Of a stretch of DNA of 64,000 bases, positions 52,072-61,224 are shown piece after piece; positions within the stretch are counted from its first letter, which is position 1; each line of letters begins with the position of its first letter. Both the position numbers and the translations under genes were made by a program. Under the pieces are notes generated by a model, which was not told the origin of the DNA, did not search any database, and saw only the letters and a program-made list of their open reading frames with translations. This DNA comes from Pseudomonas reidholzensis (GTDB lineage Bacteria; Pseudomonadota; Gammaproteobacteria; Pseudomonadales; Pseudomonadaceae), in assembly GCF_900536025.1 (NCBI RefSeq), contig NZ_UNOZ01000030.1, positions 62,001 through 126,000 on the forward strand, written 5' to 3'.

Positions 52072-54117
52072 TTACGCCACGCCCAGCTCATTGAACACGA
52101 ACGCATATTCCAGCGCCACATCACGCAGGCCCTGGTAACGCCCGCTCATGCCGCCGTGCCCGGCGCCCATCTCGGTCTTGAGCAGCAGCAGGTTGTCGTC
52201 GGTCTTGTGCGTGCGCAGGCGTGCCACCCACTTGGCCGCTTCCCAGTACTGCACGCGGCTGTCGTTATAGCCGGCGACCACCAGCATCGCCGGATAAGCC
52301 TGCGCCTTGACGTTCTCGTAGGGTGCGTAGGCCTTGATCCGCGCGTGCACCTCGGGCTCCTCGGGGTTGCCCCATTCGTCGTACTCGGTGACGGTCAGCG
52401 GTAGCTCGGGGTCGAGCATGGTGTTGAGCACGTCGACGAACGGTACTTCGGCAATCGCGCAGCGGAACAGCTCCGGGCGTTGGTTGAGCACTGCGCCGAT
52501 CAGCAGGCCACCGGCGCTGCCACCGCTGATCGCCAGCCGGTCACTGCGGGTGACGCCTGCGGCGATCAGGTGCTCGGCGCAGGCGATGAAGTCGTCGAAG
52601 GTGTTCTGCTTGTGTTCCTGCTTGCCGGCGCGGTACCACGCCTCGCCGAGCTCGCCACCGCCGCGCACATGGGCGATGGCAAAGGCCACGCCACGCTCCA
52701 GCAGGCTCAGGCGGGCGTGCGAGAACCACGGGTCGAGGCTTTCGCCGTAGGCACCATAACCATACAGATAGAGCGGCACGACCTGGTCGAGCTGGTCACG
52801 GCGGCGGACCAGGCTGATCGGCACCTGGGTGCCGTCCTGGGCGGTCGCCCACAGGCGCTGGCTGACGTAGGCATCGGCGTCGAAGGCGCCGAGTACCGGG
52901 GTCTGCTTGAGCACCTGCTGGGCGCCGTTGGCGAGCTCCAGCTGGCGCACCTGGGCCGGGCGGTTGAGCGCCTCGTAGCGCAGCCGGATGCGCGTGCTGG
53001 CGAACTCCAGGCTGTCTTGCACGTACAGGCTGTAGGCCGCGTCCGGCAGCTCGACGCGGTACGGCGCGAGGCCCTGCGGGTGGACTTCGATGATCGGCAG
53101 GCCTCCTTCGCGCAGGCTCAGCGACAAGGCGCTGGCATTCAGGCTGAGGCCTTCGAGCATGATGGTTTCGCGGTGGGCTACCAGGACCTGCCACTGATCG
53201 CGGCTGGGCACCTGCGCGGCCGGTGCCTGGTACAGGGCGAAGTTGATGCCGTCCTGGTTGCTGCGGATAAACCAGCGCCATTCGCCGTCGAGCTGACCGT
53301 GGTCGGGGTAGTACTCGTGGTCTTCCTGGCGCGCCGCCAGGCAGGTGAAGTCGCCGTGCGGGGTATCGGCATCGAGCACCCAGGCTTCGCTGGTGGTCTT
53401 GCTGTTGAGCAGCAGGATCAGCTGGCGCTCGGAGCTGGCCCGGTAGCAATGCAGGAAGAAGCGCCCGTCCGGCTCTTCGAACACGGTCTGCGCGTCGGCC
53501 TCGCCCAGCGTGTGGCGGCGCAGGCGCCAAGGGCGGTGGGTGTCGTCGAGTTCGGCGAACAACAGCGTCTGGCTGTCGTTGGCCCAGGTCATGCTGCCGT
53601 CGCAGTCCTCGAAGGGCAGGGTGGTGATGCCACCGCTGGCCAGGTCCTTGACGTACAAGGTGTAGGTTTCTTCGCCGCTGGTGTCGAGGCTGTAGGCCAG
53701 CAGGCGGTGGTCGGGGCTGACGTTGAACGCGCCGAGCGAGAGAAAACCGCCGGCGGCCAGGGCGTTGGGGTCGAGCAGCAGTTGTTCGTGGCTTTCGTCG
53801 ACCGTGTTGCTGTCGTCGGCCGGGCGCGGGCAGCGGTAGTGGCGCGGGTATTCGTCACCGGCGGTGGTGCGCGTGTAGTAGAGCCAGGGGCCCCACGGTG
53901 AGGGCAGCGACAGGTCGGTTTCGAGGATGCGGCTTTTGATTTCCTCGAACAATTGTTCGCGCAACGGGGCCTGGTCGGCCAGGCAGGCTTCCTGGTAAGC
54001 GTTTTCGGCTTGCAGGTAGGCCAGCACCTCGGGGGTGTCGCGGTCCTGGAGCCAGGCGTACGGGTCATCGCCGGGGGCCTGGTGGGCGAGGGGGGCGAGG
54101 GCGGGTTTGGCGGACAT
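52072..54117 (-). CDS. ptrB: Oligopeptidase B (S9 family serine peptidase)
   Basis: 681-residue prolyl-oligopeptidase-family enzyme that cleaves short peptides after Arg/Lys. N-terminal beta-propeller (about 70-400) and C-terminal alpha/beta hydrolase: YLYGYGAYGESLDPWFSHARLSLLERG, the nucleophile in RLAISGGSAGGLLIGAVLNQRP near residue 530, Asp in VVAGYNDSRVQYWE near 615, His in GAGHGGMSGRY near 653. Cytoplasmic, no signal peptide. Stands alone. Confidence 0.92.
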   Translation of the reverse strand: MSAKPALAPLAHQAPGDDPYAWLQDRDTPEVLAYLQAENAYQEACLADQAPLREQLFEEIKSRILETDLSLPSPWGPWLYYTRTTAGDEYPRHYRCPRPADDSNTVDESHEQLLLDPNALAAGGFLSLGAFNVSPDHRLLAYSLDTSGEETYTLYVKDLASGGITTLPFEDCDGSMTWANDSQTLLFAELDDTHRPWRLRRHTLGEADAQTVFEEPDGRFFLHCYRASSERQLILLLNSKTTSEAWVLDADTPHGDFTCLAARQEDHEYYPDHGQLDGEWRWFIRSNQDGINFALYQAPAAQVPSRDQWQVLVAHRETIMLEGLSLNASALSLSLREGGLPIIEVHPQGLAPYRVELPDAAYSLYVQDSLEFASTRIRLRYEALNRPAQVRQLELANGAQQVLKQTPVLGAFDADAYVSQRLWATAQDGTQVPISLVRRRDQLDQVVPLYLYGYGAYGESLDPWFSHARLSLLERGVAFAIAHVRGGGELGEAWYRAGKQEHKQNTFDDFIACAEHLIAAGVTRSDRLAISGGSAGGLLIGAVLNQRPELFRCAIAEVPFVDVLNTMLDPELPLTVTEYDEWGNPEEPEVHARIKAYAPYENVKAQAYPAMLVVAGYNDSRVQYWEAAKWVARLRTHKTDDNLLLLKTEMGAGHGGMSGRYQGLRDVALEYAFVFNELGVA

Positions 54118-54156
54118 CGATGTTCCTCTGGCTCTGAACGTAGGGTGGCTTTACCG

Positions 54157-54232
54157 CCCTCTTCGCGGGTAAACCCGCTCCCACAGAGTCTGCGCGAATC
54201 TCTGTGGGAGCGGCTTTACCCGCGAAGGGGCC
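54157..54232. repeat. Paired inverted REP element
   Basis: Arms CTCTTCGCGGGTAAACCCGC... (54157-54188) and its near reverse complement (54200-54230) with one internal change (GCGGCTTTACCC). Unlike the other copies it lies between divergent genes, upstream of both ptrB and the 164-residue membrane protein. Confidence 0.85.
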
Positions 54233-54320
54233 ATAACAGGCGCCTTGGATTGGCTGAGCGGGCGCCTGCGCCTAAAAGTGTTTATCATAGGCATCTCTTT
54301 GCCTGGCTTGCACGAACACC

Positions 54321-54815
54321 ATGACCGAGAACGACTATACCCTCGCCTGGGGCCTCTACGCCGTGGCCGCACTGGGCTGTCTGCTGGTGAGCTTCAAACT
54401 CACTGGCTGGATGTGGCGTTGGCTGCGCGAACCGCTGCGGGTGATCGTCGCGGTGCTGCTGCTGACCCCGACCATCGTCGACCCGGTCAAGGAGAGCTTC
54501 GCCCCGGCCATCGCCATCAGCGCCCTGGATATCGCCTTCAAGGTCGGTAACAACGCCTGGCGCGCGGCCTCCGACCTGGCCATGTACGGGATGCTCGCGT
54601 TTGCCCTGTACCTGGTGTTCGTGCTGGTCCGTTGGCCGCTGGAAAAACGCGCCCGTGAGCGCCGCGAGCAGGCCGATGCCGCCGCCCAGCGCCAGCTCGA
54701 GGAAGACGACCAGGTGCTGGTCGAGGCGCCGGTCGCCGCCGACCGCAATGACCGTTACCGCAACGATCCGCCGCCTGCGGCCCCTGACCGTGGTCGGGTC
54801 GAGCCACGTCTTTAA
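54321..54815 (+). CDS. Conserved Pseudomonas membrane protein of unknown function
   Basis: 164 residues: hydrophobic segments at about 9-30, 40-58 and 88-110, then a charged C-terminal tail rich in Arg, Glu and Pro. The internal PTIVDPVKESFAPAIAISALDIAFKVGNN stretch looks conserved but matches no family I can name. Ends 13 nt before the amidotransferase gene, so probably co-transcribed. Confidence 0.7.
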   Translation: MTENDYTLAWGLYAVAALGCLLVSFKLTGWMWRWLREPLRVIVAVLLLTPTIVDPVKESFAPAIAISALDIAFKVGNNAWRAASDLAMYGMLAFALYLVFVLVRWPLEKRARERREQADAAAQRQLEEDDQVLVEAPVAADRNDRYRNDPPPAAPDRGRVEPRL

Positions 54816-54828
54816 GGGAAGCGCGAGT

Positions 54829-55602
54829 ATGTGCGAACTGCTGGGCATGAGTGCCAACGTCCCCACCGATATCGTTTTCAGCTTTACCGGCCTGATGCAG
54901 CGCGGCGGCCGTACCGGCCCGCACCGCGATGGCTGGGGCATCGCCTTCTATGAGGGCCGTGGCCTGCGCCTGTTCCAGGACCCGGCGGCGAGCTGCGAGT
55001 CGGAAGTGGCCAACCTGGTGCAGCGTTACCCGATCAAGAGCGAGGTGGTCATCGGCCACATTCGCCAGGCCAACGTCGGCAAGGTCTGCCTGACCAACAC
55101 CCACCCGTTCGTGCGCGAACTGTGGGGCCACAACTGGTGCTTCGCGCACAACGGCCAGTTGGCCGAATTCAGCGGCCAGACCAGCTTCTACCGGCCGGTT
55201 GGCGACACCGACAGCGAAGCGGCCTTCTGCGACCTGCTCAACCGCGTGCGCAGCGCCTTCCCCGAGCCGGTCGAGGTAGAGCAGTTGCTGCCGGTGCTGG
55301 TCGAAGCCTGTGCCGAGTACCGCGGCAAGGGCGTGTTCAACGGCTTGCTGAGCAACGGCGACTGGCTGTTCTGCTTCTGCTCGACCAAGCTGGTGCACAT
55401 CACCCGTCGTGCCCCGTTTGGCCCGGCGCGGCTCAAGGATGTCGACGTGATCGTCGATTTCCAGGCCGAAACCACTCCCAATGACGTGGTCACGGTGATC
55501 GCCACCGAGGCCCTGACCGAGAACGAGACCTGGAACCGCTACGAGCCCGGGCAATGGGCCTTGTGGCGGCATGGCGAATGCGTCGCCCATGGGCAGAGCT
55601 AA
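54829..55602 (+). CDS. Class II glutamine amidotransferase (YafJ-like)
   Basis: 257-residue Ntn-type amidotransferase domain alone. The nucleophile Cys2 becomes N-terminal after Met removal (MCELLGMSANVP). Other landmarks: GPHRDGWGIAFYEGRG near residue 30, VIGHIRQANVGKVCLTNTHPF near 75 and WCFAHNGQLAEF near 105. No synthase domain is fused, as in YafJ. Acceptor unknown. Start fixed by the N-terminal Cys; a longer frame upstream is another gene's shadow. Confidence 0.88.
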   Translation: MCELLGMSANVPTDIVFSFTGLMQRGGRTGPHRDGWGIAFYEGRGLRLFQDPAASCESEVANLVQRYPIKSEVVIGHIRQANVGKVCLTNTHPFVRELWGHNWCFAHNGQLAEFSGQTSFYRPVGDTDSEAAFCDLLNRVRSAFPEPVEVEQLLPVLVEACAEYRGKGVFNGLLSNGDWLFCFCSTKLVHITRRAPFGPARLKDVDVIVDFQAETTPNDVVTVIATEALTENETWNRYEPGQWALWRHGECVAHGQS

Positions 55603-55611
55603 GGACCCGGC

Positions 55612-56133
55612 ATGTTCAGAAGTTACCTGCGGTTGCTGTTGTTCACCTTCGGCCTGCTGGCCGGTATCCAGGTCCCGGGTGTAGTCAAAGACTACAGCCA
55701 GCGGGTCGAGGCGCATGTGCTCGAGTCGCGCGAGGCGCTGTCGGGCTTCCAGGAAACCGCCCAGCGCTTCTTCAATGGCGACCTGCAGGCCTTGCTGCGC
55801 CATTACCGCACGAGCGATGACCCGGTGTTCGTCAGCGACGCCAACAGCATCGAGAGCCTGCTGACCCGCAACGAACTGCTCGAACGCGAGTGGCAGGCGC
55901 TGCAGGGCTCGTGGTTGAGCCAGAGCTGGCATGTGCTGGTGCAGGCCGACCCGCAACTGCGCGAAGAGACCTTGAAGGGCTACAGCTACCAGATCCTGCT
56001 GGTGCCCGAGGCGATTGGCTGGGGCCTGGGGGCAGGCTTCCTGCTGGCCTTCATGGTCGAGAGCGTGCTGCTGTTGCTGGGCTGGGTGATCATGGGTGGG
56101 CGGCGCAAGATCGTCAAAGAGAGCTGGCGCTAG
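55612..56133 (+). CDS. DUF2937 family membrane protein
   Basis: 173 residues with an N-terminal hydrophobic segment (FRSYLRLLLFTFGLLAGIQVPGVV), a soluble helical middle (about 30-125) and a C-terminal membrane segment (FLLAFMVESVLLLLGWVIMGG). This layout and the VPGVVKDYSQRVEAH motif fit DUF2937. 9 nt after the amidotransferase gene. Function unknown. Confidence 0.75.
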   Translation: MFRSYLRLLLFTFGLLAGIQVPGVVKDYSQRVEAHVLESREALSGFQETAQRFFNGDLQALLRHYRTSDDPVFVSDANSIESLLTRNELLEREWQALQGSWLSQSWHVLVQADPQLREETLKGYSYQILLVPEAIGWGLGAGFLLAFMVESVLLLLGWVIMGGRRKIVKESWR

Positions 56134-56775
56134 TGCCCTGAGTTCAACGAATCAAAAAGACCACAGGTCGAGCAATTCGATCAGTGTAGCTATGCCCTCC
56201 AAGCTATATCGGGCGCGTCCCCCACGACGCCCGAAGCGCAACCCATATAGTCTTCGTTCTATTCTGCATCCATGGACCTGCTGTGAGATGCCTGAAATGC
56301 AGCGCACTGCTGATTTTTCATGACTGTAGGATATAAAGTAAAACTATGTAGGATCTTTCCTAAAGCCTTATCTGCAGTGGCAAGGACGCTCATTGTAGGG
56401 CATCGTTGTTTGAGTTTGCTGGCTTGGCTTTTTTGGTGTGTCGTGTTTGAGGTCGTTTTGCACTTGAAGATATCGAGTGGTTTTCGATTGCTTTTTACCT
56501 TCATGCACGCTTTCCTTAGTATAGGTAGTTGTATGGTGTGCGTGTTTCGTTACCCCGTATTGCCAATGGCGTTGAAATAATAGTCAGTAAATTTATATGC
56601 TTCTACTGTTGGTTATGTGTCGCTGCAAGTGCCCATGGATAACCTCGGGTATAGGGCAAGTTGTCATGAGTTGAATTGGGTGGTCTCTCTTCGGCACTCA
56701 GAGGCTGGACCTTAAAAGACCTGGCTTAATAGGCCAAGGTTTGGAGTGCCTGTTCGAAACGAAAGGAGACTCTCA
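56134..56775. other. AT-richer intergenic region before the effector array
   Basis: About 640 bp visibly richer in A and T than the DNA to its left. Short open frames exist (for example 56320-56580, 86 codons, hydrophobic) but none has a ribosome site or recognisable family. It separates core genes from the T6SS effector array and probably holds the effector promoter; it looks like the edge of an acquired segment. Confidence 0.55.
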
Positions 56776-58572
56776 ATGAAGCAGGCCGATATCGTCGTAC
56801 CGCTCGTTTTGAAGCACACCCGCACGGTGACCTGTGTCCCTCGCTGGTTTGTCCAGGAAAGCCAGTACCACCCTGAAATCGCCACGTTCACGCCGTTGAT
56901 CAACGGCGAAGAAACATTTGCGGCCGTGCACCACGCGATTGCCAACGCGACCAAGACGATCGACATCATTTGCTGGGGGTTTCAGCCGTCCATGTATTTC
57001 ATCCGCGACGGCAACGCCCCGAGCATTGGCGAGCTGCTCAAGAGCAAGGCGGCGCAAGGTGTGCGCGTGCGCGTATTGGGCTGGGAAATGCCAGCCAATG
57101 TCGCCGGTGCGGCGGGTGAGGCCAATTTACCGGGCAAGAGCCAGCACTTCGGTCGTGTGCTCCTGGATTGGGATCGGGCGCTGCAAAGTTCCACCGACCG
57201 CCAGTACAGCGAAGACATCGACTGGTTCAAGGACTTCGAGGTCGCAGGCAACAAGGCAGTTGAGCGCATCGCCGCTGGGGTGCCGCTGTTTGTCAGTCGA
57301 GGTTTTAGCGCCCGTGAGCGCTTGAGCATTTACAAGGAGGTGAGCAAGGGCAGCCTGGATCGGCAAATCGGCTTGAAGATGATCGCGGCGCTGATGGGCG
57401 TTCCGACCCATCATCAGAAAAGTGTGCTGGTTGACTACGAGTTGCCGCAGCAAGCGGTCGGCTTTGTCATGGGCCACAACATGCTGGACGAGTACTGGGA
57501 CACCCCGGCGCATTCGGCGCTAAACCGTAGTGACTACACCCGCCCGGCACCCAATCGCGGCCCGCGCGGCTATAGCCCGCGACAGGATATTTCCAGCCAG
57601 GTCAGCGGACCGATCCTGGAGCATCTGCACCACAACTTTGCCATGGCCTGGACCAAGGAGACCGGTGAAGAACTGCTCAAGGCACGCTCGTCGATCGAGG
57701 TCGGGCGCAAGCTTCAATGCCATCACGGCACTCCGCAGATGGCGCAGTTGCTGCGCACTCAGGCGCAGGAGGGTTTGCGTGAAATCGAGCAGCTTTACCT
57801 GCAGGCAATCAACAACGCCACCCAGTTCATCTACATCGAGAATCAGTACTTTCGCTGGCCGCCCCTGGCCGAGGCGATCAAGCGCGCCGCCGCCATGCAG
57901 ACCGCCGAGGGCCGCGACCCTGGGTTGCATGGCGTGCTGCACCTGTTCGTGGTCACCAACGCCAGCGACGACGCCATAGGCGCCGGTACGGCGAACACCC
58001 AGCGCATGCTCGAAAGCCTCGGGCGTGCCGACACCATCCCTGAGGTTACTCGCCTGCAGCGCATCGAACAGGCCAGGCGAGAGATCCCGGCGCCACTGGA
58101 CCCGCGTGACCGGATGGGCACGCTGAAGCTGGAGGCGCAGACCGAAGCCATCAATGCCAGCGTGATCAAACCGGAAGAAATCCCAGGCTTGAAGATTCAC
58201 GTGTGCTCACTGGTCGCCCCCGACTCGCCAGCAGGCTGGCCATGGATGCCGGTGTATATCCACAGCAAGTTGATGATTATCGACGACGTGTTCACCACGC
58301 TGGGGTCGGCCAATATCAATACTCGCAGTATGCAGGTGGATAGCGAACTGAATATTGCGCATGAGTGGCCGAGTGTGACGAAGGCGATGCGGCAAAGGTT
58401 GTGGGATCTGCATACGGGTGGGGAGGGGGCGCAGGATAAACCGGCTGAGGCGTTTGATACGTGGAAAGAAATTATTGATGATAATAAAAATCGTCAGCGT
58501 GACAAGGGCGTGCCACGGTGTTCGGTTGTTGAGTTTTATTATGAAAATGCGATTTTGAAGGATCTTGACTAA
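56776..58572 (+). CDS. tle5: Type VI secretion phospholipase D effector (Tle5 family)
   Basis: 598-residue phospholipase D. Two HKD motifs: His213-x-Lys215-x4-Asp220 (HHQKSVLVDYE) and His496-x-Lys498-x4-Asp503 (HSKLMIIDDVFTTLGSANINTRS). No signal peptide, as expected for a T6SS cargo. Tle5 enzymes (PldA/PldB of P. aeruginosa) hydrolyse phosphatidylethanolamine in target bacteria. AAAGGAG precedes the ATG. The stop overlaps the start of the first lipoprotein gene (TAATG), and four paralogous Sel1-type lipoproteins follow, the arrangement known for PldB and its tandem immunity genes. Intact by eye. Confidence 0.88.
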   Translation: MKQADIVVPLVLKHTRTVTCVPRWFVQESQYHPEIATFTPLINGEETFAAVHHAIANATKTIDIICWGFQPSMYFIRDGNAPSIGELLKSKAAQGVRVRVLGWEMPANVAGAAGEANLPGKSQHFGRVLLDWDRALQSSTDRQYSEDIDWFKDFEVAGNKAVERIAAGVPLFVSRGFSARERLSIYKEVSKGSLDRQIGLKMIAALMGVPTHHQKSVLVDYELPQQAVGFVMGHNMLDEYWDTPAHSALNRSDYTRPAPNRGPRGYSPRQDISSQVSGPILEHLHHNFAMAWTKETGEELLKARSSIEVGRKLQCHHGTPQMAQLLRTQAQEGLREIEQLYLQAINNATQFIYIENQYFRWPPLAEAIKRAAAMQTAEGRDPGLHGVLHLFVVTNASDDAIGAGTANTQRMLESLGRADTIPEVTRLQRIEQARREIPAPLDPRDRMGTLKLEAQTEAINASVIKPEEIPGLKIHVCSLVAPDSPAGWPWMPVYIHSKLMIIDDVFTTLGSANINTRSMQVDSELNIAHEWPSVTKAMRQRLWDLHTGGEGAQDKPAEAFDTWKEIIDDNKNRQRDKGVPRCSVVEFYYENAILKDLD

Positions 58573-59837
58573 TGCGCTGTCTGTTAGTGGCTTGTAGCGT
58601 GTTGCTGGCGTCTTGTGACGCTGATGGAAAATTCGTTTTCTCGACCAAGGAGATTTTTGTGAAACCACTTAGTGGCGTCGAGATCAACCTGATATTTACC
58701 TGTGCTCATGAGGAGATCCCTGCTCCACAGCCAGACACTGATTTGCTGTTTCAGTACGCACGCTGGATGCAGAAAAACAATCAGCTGAAGAAGGTAAAGG
58801 CAGTGAGTTTGGAGGTCGAGCGCTTGTATCGGATAAGTAGTGAAAATGGTCACTTTAAAGCCAATATAAACTTGCAGAACGGTGCTATGCGCGGGGATTT
58901 TGAGCTTCGTGGCGATGAATATTTGCGTCTGAGTCAGCAGTTGATTGAGGCGAAAGTTGCAACGGGATACTACTTTGTCGCTATTTTCTTACAGCAGGGT
59001 GCGGCCGGCCTGCGGATGGATCCAGAGATGGCAATGCGTTACTACCGTAAAGCTGCTGACGAGGGGAGCGCTCAGGCTCAGTATTATGTGGCTGACAAAC
59101 TAGCTCCACGTGATATAGCCCCAGATATTGCTCGGCAGATGTATCGCTGTGCCGCTACGCAAGGTAATGGCAGGGCTGCAGTGTTCGCGGGTATGGAACG
59201 TCGGGACACAGAAAATTATCAAGAAGCGCTGGAATTCTTTCAGATGGCGGCCGCAGCGGGTTACAGCAGTGCCGCCAGCCGTTTGGTGAAAGCATTCCGA
59301 ACCACCGAACCCGATGGTCGAGTTTATTACCTTGGTCAACGGGAGGATCTTGAGCGTGCTGATCGCTACAAAAGCATCTGGCGGGTACTCTCCAACTACT
59401 CCTATGCCGCCCCCAGCGTCCCCGAGATCAACGAAATTGTCCCGTTGCCCCCTGCAACGCTGCCACCTTGGGACGGTAAGTTGCAATGGCTTGAAACACG
59501 CCTGGCCAATGTCCCTCCGGAAAAGCCCAGTGAAGTACTGATTCATCAGTTGGCCAAGGCTAAAGTTCTCGATCCTGCTACCGGCAAACCCATGCCTGGC
59601 TCACCAGCCTTCAGCGATGCAAATTTTCCGGTCATGACCTGCGTCAGTGGTGAAGTGTGCCCGCAAACCGGTTACTGGAAAATAATCTTGACCAGTTGGA
59701 CCGAGCACATCCGCTATTTCGAGGAGGGTGATGTTATGCCGCGGCATTTAATGACCTGGCCTGAACCTCGACTGTGGCCGCTGCGCGACAAGATTGTTCA
59801 GCGTGAAGAACGCGTGAGGTGGGGGCTCCTTGGGTGA
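58572..59837 (+). CDS. Sel1-repeat lipoprotein, probable Tle5 immunity protein 1
   Basis: 421 residues. Lipobox LLASC with lipid-attachment Cys15 followed by Asp (CDADG). Residues about 80-245 form Sel1-like alpha-helical repeats, clearest in DPEMAMRYYRKAADEGSAQAQYYVADKLA (150-178). The C-terminal domain (about 265-421) begins VPEINEIVPLPPATLPPWDGK and contains a conserved Cys pair in MTCVSGEVC. Start overlaps the effector stop, so toxin and immunity translation are coupled. Tandem Sel1-type periplasmic proteins protect P. aeruginosa against PldB; immunity here is inferred from that precedent and from position. Confidence 0.8.
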   Translation: MRCLLVACSVLLASCDADGKFVFSTKEIFVKPLSGVEINLIFTCAHEEIPAPQPDTDLLFQYARWMQKNNQLKKVKAVSLEVERLYRISSENGHFKANINLQNGAMRGDFELRGDEYLRLSQQLIEAKVATGYYFVAIFLQQGAAGLRMDPEMAMRYYRKAADEGSAQAQYYVADKLAPRDIAPDIARQMYRCAATQGNGRAAVFAGMERRDTENYQEALEFFQMAAAAGYSSAASRLVKAFRTTEPDGRVYYLGQREDLERADRYKSIWRVLSNYSYAAPSVPEINEIVPLPPATLPPWDGKLQWLETRLANVPPEKPSEVLIHQLAKAKVLDPATGKPMPGSPAFSDANFPVMTCVSGEVCPQTGYWKIILTSWTEHIRYFEEGDVMPRHLMTWPEPRLWPLRDKIVQREERVRWGLLG

Positions 59838-59897
59838 AGCGGGCGGGCCGAAATAGTTGCGTGTTCTGACGGTACATGTTCTAGAGGGTTTCGACTG
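59838..59897 (+). repeat. Repeated intergenic spacer, copy 1
   Basis: 60 bp between the first and second lipoprotein genes, nearly identical to 61164-61224 and 62515-62573 (shared GTTGCGTGTT, GACGGTACA, TTCTAGAGG, TTTCGACTG before the ATG). GAGG serves as ribosome site. Part of the tandem duplication unit. Confidence 0.85.
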
Positions 59898-61163
59898 ATG
59901 CGCTGGATGATGCTGGTACTCTCACTACTTTTAACGGGCTGTGATGAGAGTGGGGAATTTGTTTTTTCCACTAGGGAACCTGTCGTGGATTCGCTTGATG
60001 CGACGGACATAGACCTGAAATTCACGTGCGTCCATGAGCAAGTGCCTGCTCCGCAGTCGGGCCCAGATGTTCTGTTTAAGTACGCTCGGTGGCTGCAGAA
60101 GAATAATCAGCTTAAGCAGGACAGGCTAATCGATAGCGAGATCGAACGGCTATACCGTATCGGGGCTGAAAATGGACATTTTAAGGCTAGTATAAATTTA
60201 CAAAATGGCGCGATGCGCGGGAGATTCCAGCTCTATGGCGACGAGCACCTGCGTCTAAGTCAGAAATTAATAGAGGCCGAGATAGCGACGGGTTACTATT
60301 TTGTTGCGATTTTTTTGCAGCAGGGTAGCGCCGGTCTTCAGAGAGATCAGGAGATGTCACTGCGTTACTATCGCAAGGCAGCATATCTAGGTAATGTTCA
60401 GGCTCTATATCATGTTGCATCAAAACTAGCGCCAGTTGATTTTGCCCCTGATGTGGCTCGGCAGATGCGCCGCTGCGCTGCTGAACAAGGTGACGGCAGA
60501 GCAGCACTAGCTCTCGCCACTCATTTCCAGTTGGTTGGTAGTTTTAAGGAGGCTGTAGATCTATTTCAGTTGGGCGTAGGTGCTGGTAATTCCGTCGCTG
60601 CACTTGCACTTAGAGAGGGGTTTCGAGAATTCTCCCCTCCTGATGAACGCAATTACCTTGGGCTGAGAGAGGACTTAGAGCGCTCGGAGCGTTATAGGCG
60701 GATCGGCACCGTACTCAGTAACTATTCATATGCGAGCCCCTCAGTCCCTGAAATTAACGATATTGTCCCACTTCCTCCTGCCAAGTTACCCCCGTGGGAC
60801 GGAAAACTGCAATGGCTTGAAGCACGTCTGGCCAATGTTCCTCCGGAAAAACCCAGCGAAGTACTGATTCATCAGTTGGCCAAAGCGAAGGTTCTCGACC
60901 CTGCCACTGGTAAGCCCATGCCAGGTTATCCGGCCTTCAGCGACGCCAGCTTCCCTATCATGACCTGCGTCAGTGGCGACGGGTGTCCGCGACCGGGTTA
61001 CTGGAAAATAATCTTGACCAGTTGGACTGAGCATATTCGGTATTTCGAGGAGGGTGATGTTATGCCGCAGCATTTAATGACCTGGCCTGAACCTCGACTG
61101 TGGCCGCTGCGCGACAAGATTGTTCAGCGTGAAGAACGCGTGAGGTGGGGGCTCCTTGGGTGA
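59898..61163 (+). CDS. Sel1-repeat lipoprotein, probable Tle5 immunity protein 2
   Basis: 421 residues with lipobox LLTGC (Cys15) and Asp at +2 (CDESG). Same architecture as the first copy: Sel1-like helices (about 80-245; DQEMSLRYYRKAAYLGNVQALYHVASKLA) and the conserved C-terminal domain ending RVRWGLLG. Its first 75 codons are almost identical to copy 4, while its repeat region has diverged from copies 1 and 4. Base composition is lower in GC than the effector. The last ~100 nt match copies 1 and 3 nearly base for base. Confidence 0.8.
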   Translation: MRWMMLVLSLLLTGCDESGEFVFSTREPVVDSLDATDIDLKFTCVHEQVPAPQSGPDVLFKYARWLQKNNQLKQDRLIDSEIERLYRIGAENGHFKASINLQNGAMRGRFQLYGDEHLRLSQKLIEAEIATGYYFVAIFLQQGSAGLQRDQEMSLRYYRKAAYLGNVQALYHVASKLAPVDFAPDVARQMRRCAAEQGDGRAALALATHFQLVGSFKEAVDLFQLGVGAGNSVAALALREGFREFSPPDERNYLGLREDLERSERYRRIGTVLSNYSYASPSVPEINDIVPLPPAKLPPWDGKLQWLEARLANVPPEKPSEVLIHQLAKAKVLDPATGKPMPGYPAFSDASFPIMTCVSGDGCPRPGYWKIILTSWTEHIRYFEEGDVMPQHLMTWPEPRLWPLRDKIVQREERVRWGLLG

Positions 61164-61224
61164 AAACTGGTGGGCCGAAATGGTTGCGTGTTTCGACGGT
61201 ACATGTTCTAGAGGATTTCGACTG
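61164..61224 (+). repeat. Repeated intergenic spacer, copy 2
   Basis: 61 bp, same unit as 59838-59897 with a few substitutions (for example AAAACTGGTGGG for AAGCGGGCGGG). An upstream in-frame extension of the third gene would cross it and is rejected because it would remove the signal peptide. Confidence 0.85.

Noticed and set aside
56320..56580. 86-codon hydrophobic open frame in the AT-rich border
   Set aside because: No ribosome site, no recognisable family, and composition expected by chance in AT-richer DNA.
61156..61224. Longer start for the third lipoprotein gene
   Set aside because: It would add residues before the signal peptide and cross the repeated spacer; the internal ATG matches the other copies.
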